Shown: positions 36,550 to 45,871 of the stretch, piece by piece | Layout: each line of letters opens with the position of its first letter | Numbering within the stretch: position 1 is the stretch's first letter | Source: Marinospirillum sp031581385 | GTDB lineage: Bacteria > Pseudomonadota > Gammaproteobacteria > Pseudomonadales > Halomonadaceae | DNA: 64,000 nucleotides | Direction of reading: 5' to 3' | NCBI RefSeq assembly: GCF_044810985.1 | Contig: NZ_CP085242.1 | Span: forward strand, 1,178,001-1,242,000 | The notes under the pieces: generated by a model | What the model saw: the letters and a program-made list of their open reading frames with translations, nothing else | Database searches by the model: none | Told to the model about the DNA's origin: nothing | Made by a program: the position numbers and the translations under genes

Positions 36550-36855
36550 ATGCAGCTGAATATTACTGGCCACCACGTAGAACTGACCGATGCACTTCGT
36601 GACTATGTAGAAACCAAGTTTGCCAAGTTAGAGCGTCATTTCGATCAGATTACCAATGTTCAAGTGACCCTGACCGTTGACAAATTGCGCCAGATTGCTG
36701 AAGCAACCCTGAAGGTTGCCGGTGGTGAAATCCATGCCAGCGGAGAAACGGAAGACATGTATTCAGCCATAGACCAACTGATTGACAAGCTGGATCGTCA
36801 ACTGATCAAGCACAAGGAAAAAAGCCAGGCACGCCAGCAGGGCTCCACCCACTAA
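36550..36855 (+). CDS. hpf: Ribosome hibernation promoting factor Hpf
   Basis: This short-form hibernation factor (101 aa) promotes 100S ribosome dimers in stationary phase. Its beginning MQLNITGHHVELTDALRDYV matches the family. AGGAG lies 6 nt before the ATG at 36550. TACAAT hexamers about 30-45 bp upstream suggest its own promoter between rpoN and hpf. Confidence 0.95.
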   Translation: MQLNITGHHVELTDALRDYVETKFAKLERHFDQITNVQVTLTVDKLRQIAEATLKVAGGEIHASGETEDMYSAIDQLIDKLDRQLIKHKEKSQARQQGSTH

Positions 36856-36879
36856 AACCATCTTACTCATCCGGCCATC

Positions 36880-37338
36880 ATGCAGATAAACGAAATCCTG
36901 ACCCTTGAGCGCACCCTTTTCGGTGTGCCAGGGGGCAGCAAAAAACGGGTTCTGGAATACTTCAGCAAATTTATTGCCCAGCAGATCCCCGCACTGGACA
37001 GCGAAGAAGTGTTTTCCAGACTGATTGCCAGGGAAAAACTGGGCAGCACAGGTATTGGCGAGGGTGTCGCTCTCCCCCACTGCCGGATCAGCCACTGCAA
37101 GGAAGCCATAGGCACTTTTATTCGATTGCGGGATAAAATTGATTTTGATGCCATTGATGGCCAGCCGGTTGATCTTATCTTCCTGCTTCTGGTTCCGGAA
37201 GATGCCAATGAAGCCCACCTGCAAACTCTGGCCAATCTTGCCGAAACCTTTGCCCAGGACGACCTGCGCAAGGCTCTGCGCAAATCCGATCAGCCGGAAA
37301 AACTTCATGAACTGCTGACCCTTGGCGTAAGCAGTTAA
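36880..37338 (+). CDS. ptsN: Nitrogen-PTS EIIA protein PtsN
   Basis: This is the EIIA(Ntr) regulator of the nitrogen phosphotransferase system (152 aa). The phospho-acceptor is His67 in GVALPHCRI. It receives phosphate from NPr (ptsO, four genes on) and regulates potassium and carbon-nitrogen balance in relatives. It carries no sugar permease partner here. Confidence 0.96.
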   Translation: MQINEILTLERTLFGVPGGSKKRVLEYFSKFIAQQIPALDSEEVFSRLIAREKLGSTGIGEGVALPHCRISHCKEAIGTFIRLRDKIDFDAIDGQPVDLIFLLLVPEDANEAHLQTLANLAETFAQDDLRKALRKSDQPEKLHELLTLGVSS

Positions 37339-37377
37339 ACCTCAAGATTTTCCTGACCAGCGACCAAGGAGGAGCCC

Positions 37378-38250
37378 ATGCAATTGGTGATTATCAGCGG
37401 ACGCTCAGGGTCAGGCAAAAGTGCGGCTCTGCATGCTCTGGAGGACCTGGGCTACTATGCCATCGACAACCTGCCTGCCGGGCTGCTGATCCCCCTGGCT
37501 GAACAGGCCCGAATCCAGTCCAACCTCAGTCGTGTCGCGGTCAGCATCGATGCCCGCAACCTCTCGCGGGACCTGGATCATTTCCCCACCATCATGCAGG
37601 AATTGACGGCTGAAGGTGTCGAGGTCAATGTTGTCTACCTGAATGCCAGTGCCAAAACCCTGCTGGAGCGCTTTTCATCAACCCGGCGACGTCACCCTCT
37701 GACACGGGAGGGTAAACTGTCGCTCAGTGAAGCCATCGACCAGGAAGAGCAACTGCTGGACCCTCTGGCCAATGTCGCACAACTGACCCTGGACACCACC
37801 CGTTTGTCGGTTCACGAACTGCGCAGCACAATTGCCCGGGAAGTGGCCGAATCAGCCAACCAGCCAACCACCCTGTTGTTCCAGTCGTTTGGCTTTAAAA
37901 AAGGTGTGCCGCTGGATGCCGACCTGGTGTTTGATGTCCGCTGCCTGCCCAACCCCTTCTGGGACATCAAACTAAGGGGGCTCACCGGACTGGATAGCCA
38001 GGTCATCGACTTTTTCAAAGAATCCAGCCGCCCCCAGGAAATGTTTGACGATATCAGAAGCTTTGTTGAGCACTGGCTACCCCGCTTTGTGGAAAGCAAC
38101 CGCAGCTATGTTGCTGTGTGCATTGGCTGCACAGGTGGCCAGCACCGCTCTGTTTATCTGGCAGAGAAACTCGGGCAGTATTTTCAGGACCTGCACCCGG
38201 ATGTACAAACCCGTCATCGTGAACTCCATCTGAACACACAAACCGATTAA
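37378..38250 (+). CDS. rapZ: RNase adapter / nucleotide-binding protein RapZ
   Basis: This 290-aa P-loop protein (GRSGSGKS, 8-15) has the C-terminal GCTGGQHRSVYLAE motif. In E. coli it guides RNase E to the GlmZ small RNA and so controls glucosamine 6-phosphate synthesis. GGAGG precedes the ATG. Confidence 0.96.
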   Translation: MQLVIISGRSGSGKSAALHALEDLGYYAIDNLPAGLLIPLAEQARIQSNLSRVAVSIDARNLSRDLDHFPTIMQELTAEGVEVNVVYLNASAKTLLERFSSTRRRHPLTREGKLSLSEAIDQEEQLLDPLANVAQLTLDTTRLSVHELRSTIAREVAESANQPTTLLFQSFGFKKGVPLDADLVFDVRCLPNPFWDIKLRGLTGLDSQVIDFFKESSRPQEMFDDIRSFVEHWLPRFVESNRSYVAVCIGCTGGQHRSVYLAEKLGQYFQDLHPDVQTRHRELHLNTQTD

Positions 38251-38254
38251 CCCC

Positions 38255-38524
38255 ATGCCAGAAAAGACCATCACACTGATCAACAAGAAGGGATTGCATG
38301 CCCGTGCAGCAACCCGTGTTGTTCAGGTCAGCCAGCAATACCAGGCAAAAACCGAGCTGATTCTGGGGGACAAGACCGCCAATACCCGTAATATCATGCA
38401 GCTGCTGATGCTGGCTGCACCCTGTGGTACCCAATTGCACCTTCGCGCTGAAGGTGAAGATGCCGAGGCTGCTCTGGCGGCCCTAGATGAATTGATTCAG
38501 GCCCGATTTGATGAAGAAGAATGA
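38255..38524 (+). CDS. ptsO: Phosphocarrier protein NPr
   Basis: This 89-aa HPr-like carrier of the nitrogen PTS has the active His15 in GLHARAATR. It starts 4 bp after rapZ and overlaps darP by 17 bp. It would pass phosphate to PtsN. Confidence 0.95.
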   Translation: MPEKTITLINKKGLHARAATRVVQVSQQYQAKTELILGDKTANTRNIMQLLMLAAPCGTQLHLRAEGEDAEAALAALDELIQARFDEEE

Positions 38525-39026
38525 ACCCCATGAAGAGCAGGAACAAAACCTGCCCCCCAGCAAAAGTGAAATCAAGCGGCAAATGCTGCAGCTTCAAGAA
38601 CTGGGCAAACAACTGCTGGATCTGAACAAGAAACAGCTGCAAAGTGTTCCCCTGACCGAAGAACTGCAGGATGCTCTGGTGGAATACCAACGCATCAAAT
38701 CCCATGAGGCCCGCCGACGGCAATTGCAGCGAATTGGAAAACTGATGCGCTCAGCCGATCATGAAGCCATTGCCCAGGCCGTGGCCCTGTTTGATGCCAG
38801 CTCCGAAGCCTATGCCCAGCACTTCCAGCAACTCGAGCACTGGCGGGAACGCCTGATTGAAGATGATGCCGCCTTGCCGGAATTCATTGCAAACTGGCCA
38901 GACTGTGAAGTTCAGAAACTGCGTCAGCTGATCCGCAATGCCCGCAAGGAAAGAAGCGAAGACAAACCCCCGGCCCAGGCCCGAAAACTGTTTCGTTATC
39001 TAAGAGAAGTCTGTGAGCAACAATAA
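38508..39026 (+). CDS. darP: Ribosome-associated protein DarP (DUF615, YjgA)
   Basis: This 172-aa, strongly helical and charged protein matches the DUF615/YjgA family, a late 50S assembly factor in E. coli. Motifs include PPSKSEIKRQMLQLQELGKQL and a basic C-terminus with ARKLFRYLREV. It follows ptsO, overlapping it, and converges with yhdP 18 bp away. Confidence 0.93.
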   Translation: MMKKNEPHEEQEQNLPPSKSEIKRQMLQLQELGKQLLDLNKKQLQSVPLTEELQDALVEYQRIKSHEARRRQLQRIGKLMRSADHEAIAQAVALFDASSEAYAQHFQQLEHWRERLIEDDAALPEFIANWPDCEVQKLRQLIRNARKERSEDKPPAQARKLFRYLREVCEQQ

Positions 39027-39044
39027 TATTGATTCCAGTTAACC

Positions 39045-42000
39045 CTAACGTAACTCTTTCAGTTTTACCTCAGGCTGACGAATTGACCCCCGCACTTCGT
39101 AAAGCGCCTCACGCCGGGTATCAAAAAACAGACCCAGAAACTTCTGGCCCAGCCAGATGGCAGCTCCAATCTGGGGGGCTCCCAAGGCAACTGCAGCCAA
39201 AGGGAGCGTCTGCCCCACCGGCAGGGTGACCTTGAGCTCTTGATCCAGGGTTTCTTCCAGCAAATCAATCTCTCCGGCGAGACTGACACGGGTTGCCGAA
39301 CTTTGCATCAGGGCGGGTTGCAGACTGCGCAGATAACCTTCCTCAAGCTGATAGCTGGCTTCCAGGCGATCGAAACTCACGCCTTCAGTGGTGAGGTCGG
39401 AAAAATCCAGGCGCATACGGCGAACCAGATTATCCAGATTCATCAACCCAAAAAAACGACTGGCCCCCAGAGCAGTGCCTTCTGTTTCCGGGAAATAGCC
39501 CTTCTTAAACAACAGCTCTATCTCACCGTCAACCCGTGGCAACAAAAAGGCTGCTGGGGAACCCGGCCAGGTGAACTGCCCTTCCATGGCATGGCTCTCG
39601 CTCACCAGAGGTGATTTTGCAGCCGTGACGGCCCTGAGGGCCGGTGCCGGGTCCTTCCCCTGGATTTGCACTTCAAGGCGGCTGCTGGATTGGGGCTTCA
39701 GCCTCCAGAGCAGCTCACCGCTGACACGGCTCTGCCCCAGATCACCCTGAACCTCTGTCAAGGCCAACTGCTGGGCATCGGTTCTGACCACCCCCTGCCA
39801 ACGACCCCAAGCCTTTTGTCCCTGCTCCAAACTGGCCACTGACCAGTCAAGATCCGGCCATTGACCCGGCTGACTACCCTCCAGGAAATCTTCGGGGCGA
39901 AGAGCCAGCATCTCCTGGCGTCGGCTTCCCGGAAAATAGGGTTCATCGCTCTCAGATTGTGTCGGTTTTTTTTTACCCGGCAGCTTGAGGCGATCCAGAT
40001 CCAGTTGTACTCGGGAGTCAGGATTCTGCCAATGCAAGCGTCCAATCAAAGGGTCGGAAATCACCTGCAGCTGGATATCAGGTTGTTGATGCTGCAAATT
40101 CAGGTACAAAGGCCCCAGAGGGGTTTGCTGCCAGCTTGTTTCGGTAATACGGGCCGTTACCTGGCGCAACTCTGCTGGCAACAGCGGGTCTGGCAAGCCT
40201 TCAGCTTCTTCTATTCCTGCCACTCTCGTCGCATCCGCACCTTCAACATAATGCTTCTGCCACCAGCGCCAGAGCAGATCCAGATCCACCCTATCGAGCT
40301 GTGCATCCACACGGACACCCGGCTCTCCCGGCAGGCCTGAAGACTGGACGGCTTGGTCGGCCAGGTCAACACGAATCCCCTGATTCTCATCGCCCAGTTG
40401 ACTGTTCACCTGCAGTTGATCGCCCACTTGCAGCACTAGAGGAATCTCCTCCTCAGCAAAGTCCAGGCGTAAATACAGAGGTTTTTGCTGAGGGGCTGAT
40501 TTGCCAAAAGGTTCTGGCAGGTCGAGACTCACCCCTTCCAAGATGGAGTGGATTTCCAGAGCGCTCAGTGGGTCCAACACCCATTCACCCTGCACTGCTG
40601 CAGCCCCCTCGGCCCAGGGCCAGGAAGGCCACTCCAGCCAATTCAAAATATTGGTCAGATTGGGAGTCATTGCAAAAGTCAGGCGATTTTCCTGACCCTG
40701 AATCCGGGCCTCAAAAGGCTGCTCCCAGAGCCTGCCGGCCAAACGGCTGCCTTCCAGGCCCTGGTCCAGATTGAAATCCAGGTTTCCCTGCAGGGCATCG
40801 AGTTGCAGGTCAGCCTGACTGAGATAAAGACGCCCTTCATCCACATCCAGATGCAGATCAACCTGGAGATCATCGGAATGCTCATAAAATGGAATCTGCA
40901 ACTCCAGGCTGCCTTCACTTCGTCCCTGGTACTGCCAACTGTGCAAAGCCTCGGGCACCCAACCCTGCAGGGGGCTTTGGGCAATTAATTTTGGGAATTC
41001 GGCCAGTTCACTGCTGATTTGCGCCTGAACCTTCAGTAATTGTTCCCGGCCCTGCCACCTTGTGAAAAAATCCGCCTGCTGCAAGCGGGCATCCAGCAGA
41101 CGCCCCCGACTGACCTGCCCCTGGGTCAAACCCTGATCCACACGCACCCAGCCATCCAGGTGATTCAACAGCGGCCAGTCAGGATCAAAAGCCAGTCGGG
41201 CATCCTGGAAATCGCCCTGAAACTGAAAGTTGGGATTGGAGTTTGAGCGTAACGACCCGGCAAATATAAACCCACCCTGTTGCACCTGACCTTCCTGCAA
41301 CGCTTCCTGCAACCAGGAATAGACTTCATCCGGCAACACACGCTCAGGCACCAATTGCCGGTGGGCCGTCAAGCGAGTGGGTTGCAAGCCCAGATTCAAA
41401 TACAGGCGGTCATCTTGGGGGTGCAATTGCAAACTGAAATTCCCGCTCACCTGTGAAGCCTGCTGCGGGTTTTGCGGTTCGGGTAACGGCAGCTGGGCCA
41501 ACAGCTTGCGTCCCTCAACCCAGACTGTTTCCTGATCCAGCCACCAGCTCACCTCACCCTGTCCACTGCTGAGCTGAAAAGGCTGTGTATAAAGGTCGGG
41601 GAAAAAAAGTTTCAGTGGCTGCGGCTTGAAAACCACCCGCCCGCCTTCTGCTGTTGCTTCAAGCCAGGCATTGAGATTATCCACACCCGGCGCGCCTGAC
41701 CAGGCTCCCACCGTGACGTCTTGCAGCAGGCTGGTGATTTTCCAGGGCTGCTCGTCACCCCAGGTGAGATGGAGGTTTTGCAGATGCCCCTGAGGGTCAA
41801 GATCTTCAAGCAACCTCACCAGCCAGCCAGGTGGCTGGGGTAGCTCCAGCAAAGCCAATTTAGCTTCTACCAGGGGCAGGCTCTTTAATATTACTTGCCA
41901 GGTTTGGGGGTCATAATGAAGTTGTCCCTGCAAACTCTTCAGGCTTTGCCCTGACCAGCTTAAATCCGCTAATTGCCAGTCGGCCTGCCAGTTTTCACCC

Positions 42001-42938
42001 TGCCCCGAAAGGCTGAGTGCCAAATCTTGGAAAGCCAGGTTACCCGGTTGCAGTTCCAGGTTGCCTTCCTGGCTGCGCAATTCCACCTCAACCCGGCCTT
42101 CATCAAGGCTCAGCCAGGCCTGCAGGGAAACCCTGCCTTGCGGCAAACCCAGTTGTTCCTGCAAGGATGCAGGCCACAGGGAATGCAGGTCTTCCACTTC
42201 AAGGTGTTCCAGATTCAGCCAGGCATCCAGGCGCGATTCCTGAAGATCAAAGTCCTCACCCTCCAGAGTGATCAGCAGGCGTGATGAAGCCTGCTTGCCT
42301 TCCAGTCCCAGTTGAAAATCCAGTTGGCGACCCTGGCTCCAGCGACGATAATTCAAGTGGGGAGCCGTCAGCTGGAGACTTTCACCGGCCAGAGGCTTCA
42401 GGTTCAGGGTGATATCAGCAAAATCCAATTCGCCCTGCACCAGCAACAATTCCAGCCATTCGAGCAGTTGATCCAGTTGACTGGCATCCTGCTCCACTGA
42501 CTCGGGTGTTCTACCTTCCCAACCGGCCAACTGCCAGCCCCTGGCTGTTTCCTCCAGCCAGATCTCCAGCCCTTGCAGCTGAACTTCCTGCATGCGAGGT
42601 GCCCAGGCCAACAGGCTGGCCCAGCTGTCCATTTCCGCTTCAAACTGCTGCAATTGCAAAAAATCCTGCCCCTGATGACCCAAGGTCAGCTCATCTACCA
42701 CAAGGCGCGGATCAATACGGTAAAGACTGGCAGTCAGTTGTTGACTGTGAACAGAGAAAGGAAGCTGCTGATTCAGCCAGGCTTCCAGGTCAGGCCGGGT
42801 AGAATCCAGTTGCGGCAGGAGAAAACGAATCAGCAGAACCAGCAGGGCAACGAACACCAACAGCAGCAGCAAAGACCAGAGGGGCAACTGCAAAACAAAC
42901 CAGCGCCAGGCTGATTTTTGGGTGGCTGGACTTGTCAT
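39045..42938 (-). CDS. yhdP: AsmA-like envelope protein YhdP (TIGR02099)
   Basis: This 1297-aa protein has one N-terminal inner-membrane helix (about 15-39) followed by a very long periplasmic beta-rich region. YhdP-family proteins are thought to form hydrophobic bridges carrying phospholipids to the outer membrane. The C-terminal AsmA-like block (GEIDLLEETLDQELKVTLPV and the IGAAIWLGQKFLG segment) is conserved. It follows rng by 2 bp in the mre operon, as in Pseudomonas. Confidence 0.94.
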   Translation of the reverse strand: MTSPATQKSAWRWFVLQLPLWSLLLLLVFVALLVLLIRFLLPQLDSTRPDLEAWLNQQLPFSVHSQQLTASLYRIDPRLVVDELTLGHQGQDFLQLQQFEAEMDSWASLLAWAPRMQEVQLQGLEIWLEETARGWQLAGWEGRTPESVEQDASQLDQLLEWLELLLVQGELDFADITLNLKPLAGESLQLTAPHLNYRRWSQGRQLDFQLGLEGKQASSRLLITLEGEDFDLQESRLDAWLNLEHLEVEDLHSLWPASLQEQLGLPQGRVSLQAWLSLDEGRVEVELRSQEGNLELQPGNLAFQDLALSLSGQGENWQADWQLADLSWSGQSLKSLQGQLHYDPQTWQVILKSLPLVEAKLALLELPQPPGWLVRLLEDLDPQGHLQNLHLTWGDEQPWKITSLLQDVTVGAWSGAPGVDNLNAWLEATAEGGRVVFKPQPLKLFFPDLYTQPFQLSSGQGEVSWWLDQETVWVEGRKLLAQLPLPEPQNPQQASQVSGNFSLQLHPQDDRLYLNLGLQPTRLTAHRQLVPERVLPDEVYSWLQEALQEGQVQQGGFIFAGSLRSNSNPNFQFQGDFQDARLAFDPDWPLLNHLDGWVRVDQGLTQGQVSRGRLLDARLQQADFFTRWQGREQLLKVQAQISSELAEFPKLIAQSPLQGWVPEALHSWQYQGRSEGSLELQIPFYEHSDDLQVDLHLDVDEGRLYLSQADLQLDALQGNLDFNLDQGLEGSRLAGRLWEQPFEARIQGQENRLTFAMTPNLTNILNWLEWPSWPWAEGAAAVQGEWVLDPLSALEIHSILEGVSLDLPEPFGKSAPQQKPLYLRLDFAEEEIPLVLQVGDQLQVNSQLGDENQGIRVDLADQAVQSSGLPGEPGVRVDAQLDRVDLDLLWRWWQKHYVEGADATRVAGIEEAEGLPDPLLPAELRQVTARITETSWQQTPLGPLYLNLQHQQPDIQLQVISDPLIGRLHWQNPDSRVQLDLDRLKLPGKKKPTQSESDEPYFPGSRRQEMLALRPEDFLEGSQPGQWPDLDWSVASLEQGQKAWGRWQGVVRTDAQQLALTEVQGDLGQSRVSGELLWRLKPQSSSRLEVQIQGKDPAPALRAVTAAKSPLVSESHAMEGQFTWPGSPAAFLLPRVDGEIELLFKKGYFPETEGTALGASRFFGLMNLDNLVRRMRLDFSDLTTEGVSFDRLEASYQLEEGYLRSLQPALMQSSATRVSLAGEIDLLEETLDQELKVTLPVGQTLPLAAVALGAPQIGAAIWLGQKFLGLFFDTRREALYEVRGSIRQPEVKLKELR

Positions 42939-42940
42939 AA

Positions 42941-44401
42941 TTATTGTAAAACAATATCAAACTGCTCTTGAGAGTAGAGCGTTTCAACCTGAAAACGGAT
43001 GGGTTTGGCAATAAAGGTTTCCAGGTCAGCCACGGCTGCCGATTCTTCATCCAGAAAACGATCCACCACAGCTTGACCGGCCATCACCAGATAGGACTCA
43101 CCGCCGTAGGCTCGATCCATGCGCAGCAAATCCCGAAGAATTTCATAGCAGACGGATTCAGGGGTTTTCAGGGTTCCCCGTCCCTGACACAAATGACAGG
43201 GTTCACAAACAATTTGTTCCAGACTTTCACGGGTGCGCTTGCGCGTCATCTGCACCAGACCCAGTTCAGTGACACCGGAAAGCTTGGTTTTAGCATGGTC
43301 CCTTTCCAGGTTTTTTTCCAGCAGGCGCAACACTTGCCGCTGATGCTCAACATCATCCATGTCGATAAAATCAATAATGATAATCCCACCCAGATTGCGC
43401 AGCCTGAGCTGGCGAACAATGGCTGTGGCGGCTTCCAGGTTGGTCTTGAAAATGGTTTCTTCCAGATTCCTGTGTCCGACAAACCCCCCCGTATTGACAT
43501 CAATGGTCGTCATGGCTTCGGTTTGATCAATCACCAGATAACCGCCGCTTTTCAGCTGCACCTTGCGCATCAGGGCTTTCTGGATTTCGTCTTCCACGCT
43601 GTAGAGATCAAAAATAGGACGCTCACCGGGATAATATTCCAGTTTGTCCTGCAACTGGGGGACGAACTCGGCAACAAATTCATTGAGTTTCTGGAAGTTT
43701 TCCCGGGAATCAATACGGATTTTTTCAATTTCCGGCCGCACAAAGTCACGCATGGAGCGCATGAATAAAGGCAGGTCTTCATAAATACAGCAGATTCCGG
43801 TTTCGCGTTTAATCCGCCTTTCCACCGCTTTCCAGACCCGATGCAGAAACTGGATATCCGCCAGGATTTCCTCGCCATTGCCCCCCTCGGCAGCGGTGCG
43901 CAGGATAAAGCCACCCGGCTCCTCGCCAGGCAATTCGGACATGCCCTGGCCAACCAGGCTTTTCAGTCGCTCCCTTTCCTCTTCCTGCTCAATGCGCTGG
44001 GAAACACCGACATGGGGAGTCTGTGGCATGTACACCAGATAACGGGAAGGAATTGAGAGGTGAGTGGTCAACCGTCCGCCCTTGCTGCCAATGGGGTCTT
44101 TGGTGACCTGGACAATCAGTTGCTGACCTTCATGCAGAAGCTGGCTGATGCTGGGCGTTTCACCTTCAGCGGAGGGCTTGGCCACTTCGGCAACATGGAT
44201 AAAGGCAGCCCGTTCCAGGCCAATGTCCACAAAAGCGGCCTGCATGCCCGGCAGTACCCTGACCACCTTGCCCTTGTAAATGTTGCCAACAATGCCCCGG
44301 CGCCGGGTGCGCTCAATATAGACCTCCTGAAGCACACCATTCTCAACCAGGGCAACCCTCGTTTCCATGGGTGTCAGGTTGATGAGTATTTCTTCGCTCA
44401 T
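42941..44401 (-). CDS. rng: Ribonuclease G
   Basis: This endoribonuclease matures 16S rRNA 5' ends. At 486 aa it is shorter than RNase E and lacks the degradosome scaffold. It has an N-terminal S1 domain (GNIYKGKVVRVLPGMQAAFVDIG in two pieces), the catalytic DUF region (FIDMDDVEHQRQV, with Asp residues) and the CEPCHLC Zn-link motif. It follows mreD after 22 bp, with no maf gene between. Confidence 0.96.
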   Translation of the reverse strand: MSEEILINLTPMETRVALVENGVLQEVYIERTRRRGIVGNIYKGKVVRVLPGMQAAFVDIGLERAAFIHVAEVAKPSAEGETPSISQLLHEGQQLIVQVTKDPIGSKGGRLTTHLSIPSRYLVYMPQTPHVGVSQRIEQEEERERLKSLVGQGMSELPGEEPGGFILRTAAEGGNGEEILADIQFLHRVWKAVERRIKRETGICCIYEDLPLFMRSMRDFVRPEIEKIRIDSRENFQKLNEFVAEFVPQLQDKLEYYPGERPIFDLYSVEDEIQKALMRKVQLKSGGYLVIDQTEAMTTIDVNTGGFVGHRNLEETIFKTNLEAATAIVRQLRLRNLGGIIIIDFIDMDDVEHQRQVLRLLEKNLERDHAKTKLSGVTELGLVQMTRKRTRESLEQIVCEPCHLCQGRGTLKTPESVCYEILRDLLRMDRAYGGESYLVMAGQAVVDRFLDEESAAVADLETFIAKPIRFQVETLYSQEQFDIVLQ

Positions 44402-44423
44402 TGATTTTCCTTAGCAACAGAGT

Positions 44424-44912
44424 TCAGGCCAGGGCAAAGCGACGTTTTACACCTTGGAGAAGAGTGAAGACCCAGGCCCAGAGTACACCGGAAACCAGGG
44501 CCGGCAAGAGTAGAAAGCCCAGCCCGGACATGGCTCCGAAGATTCCCTGAACCCACTGAAAGACCAGTTGACTGATTCCCACCAGCAAAAAAACCAGAGC
44601 CGACTGTTTGAGCATGGAATACATGCGAACACGCTGATAGAAACGATTGCACAAAAAGCCCAGCAGTGCCAGTACGATGGCGTTGTGGCCCAGCAGGGTG
44701 CCCTCGATCAGATCCAGCAACAGACCCCAGGCAAAGCCATGCACGATGCCCACCCGCTGGGGCAGGCTCAAGGCCCAGAAAATCAATACCAGACTGATCC
44801 ACTCAGGCCGCCAGTAGAGCACAATATCCGGCATGGGAAGAGCCTGCAGATAAAGGGCCACCAGGAAGGTCAACTGGATCACCCAGAAACCCTGGGATTT
44901 TTTCTCGGCCAT
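44424..44912 (-). CDS. mreD: Rod shape-determining protein MreD
   Basis: This 162-aa inner-membrane protein of the elongasome has about five hydrophobic segments and the GFAWGLLLDLIEGTLLGHNA loop seen in MreD proteins. It overlaps mreC by one base. Sequence conservation is low, so position after mreC contributes to the call. Confidence 0.93.
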   Translation of the reverse strand: MAEKKSQGFWVIQLTFLVALYLQALPMPDIVLYWRPEWISLVLIFWALSLPQRVGIVHGFAWGLLLDLIEGTLLGHNAIVLALLGFLCNRFYQRVRMYSMLKQSALVFLLVGISQLVFQWVQGIFGAMSGLGFLLLPALVSGVLWAWVFTLLQGVKRRFALA

Positions 44913-45778
44913 TAGTTGCCCTCCTCAAGCGTTACCGGTGCCTGCTGTTCCGGACTGGATTGCTGATAATCAAGCAAGAGCACGTAACGGCTGCGATTCA
45001 ATTGGGCCAGGGATTGGGCCTCCACATCCATGAAAGGCTCCCCTCTTTGATGGGAAATACTGCTGACCCGGGCAACCGGATAGCCAAAAGGAAAACGTCC
45101 ACCCAGCCCGGAAGTCATCAGCAGATCGCCCTCCCGCAGATCAGCCGTTTCCGGGACATGATCCAGACGCAGAAGGTTCACCTGCCCCGTGCCCTGAGCC
45201 ACAAAGCGCAAACCATTGCGATTGACCTGTACAGGAATTGCGTGATTGGTATCGGAAATCAGCAACAAGCGGCTGGTGTAAGGGCTGACCGAAATCAGTT
45301 GCCCCATCACCCCGGATGCATCCACCACAGGCATACCGATAAAGGCACCATCCTGGCGACCCTGATTGATAATCACCTGATGGGAAAAGGGATCGTAATT
45401 GACCCCGATCAGCTCGCCGGTCAGATAGTCCACTTCGGTTCGCTCGGTGGCATTCAGGAGCTCCCGCAAGCGCACATTTTCTGCCACCACAGCCGACATC
45501 GTCTGGCTGCGCTCCGCCAGAACCAAAGCCTGGGACTTCAGTTCGCGATTTTCTTCCAGCAGCAGATTGCGATTGGCCAGACTATCCACGGCCCACCCCC
45601 AGGTACGACCCGGAGCATCGGCTGCCCATTGCAGAGGAGTAACCAGAAGTGCCATCCAGGAACGGGCATAGGCCACTTCGGAAAAGCGGTATTCAGCCGT
45701 CATCAGAGCAGCCCCCAAAAGCAGGGCCATCAACAAACGGTAGCCTAAAAAGGGGCCTTTGGCAAAAAGCTGCTTAAT
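44912..45778 (-). CDS. mreC: Rod shape-determining protein MreC, probable ATT start
   Basis: MreC is the periplasmic scaffold of the elongasome and activates PBP2-RodA. It has an N-terminal anchor, a coiled coil (NRNLLLEENRELKSQALVLA) and a beta-barrel domain with MGQLISVSPYTSRLLLISD. The first in-frame ATG, GTG or TTG is a TTG at 45736, inside the membrane helix. Upstream the frame is open and encodes KQLFAKGPFLGYRLL, like the KGPSLG start I recall for Pseudomonas MreC. The best start is ATT at 45778 with GAGGG 7 nt upstream (288 aa). Confidence 0.88.
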   Translation of the reverse strand: MKQLFAKGPFLGYRLLMALLLGAALMTAEYRFSEVAYARSWMALLVTPLQWAADAPGRTWGWAVDSLANRNLLLEENRELKSQALVLAERSQTMSAVVAENVRLRELLNATERTEVDYLTGELIGVNYDPFSHQVIINQGRQDGAFIGMPVVDASGVMGQLISVSPYTSRLLLISDTNHAIPVQVNRNGLRFVAQGTGQVNLLRLDHVPETADLREGDLLMTSGLGGRFPFGYPVARVSSISHQRGEPFMDVEAQSLAQLNRSRYVLLLDYQQSSPEQQAPVTLEEGN

Positions 45779-45815
45779 GGTAGAACCCTCATAAAATGAG
45801 CAACTTAAACGACAA

Positions 45816-45847
45816 GAAACGCCACCCTGAAAGCAGAGGGGCGTTTC
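45816..45847 (-). other. Stem-loop between mreB and mreC
   Basis: GAAACGCC and GGCGTTTC pair, with an inner CCCT/AGGG stem and an eight-base loop. No T-run follows on the minus strand. It could be an attenuator or an mRNA-stability element setting a higher MreB:MreC ratio; this is inference. Confidence 0.45.
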
Positions 45848-45871
45848 CTGACTGGAGCACCGGAATCTTGA

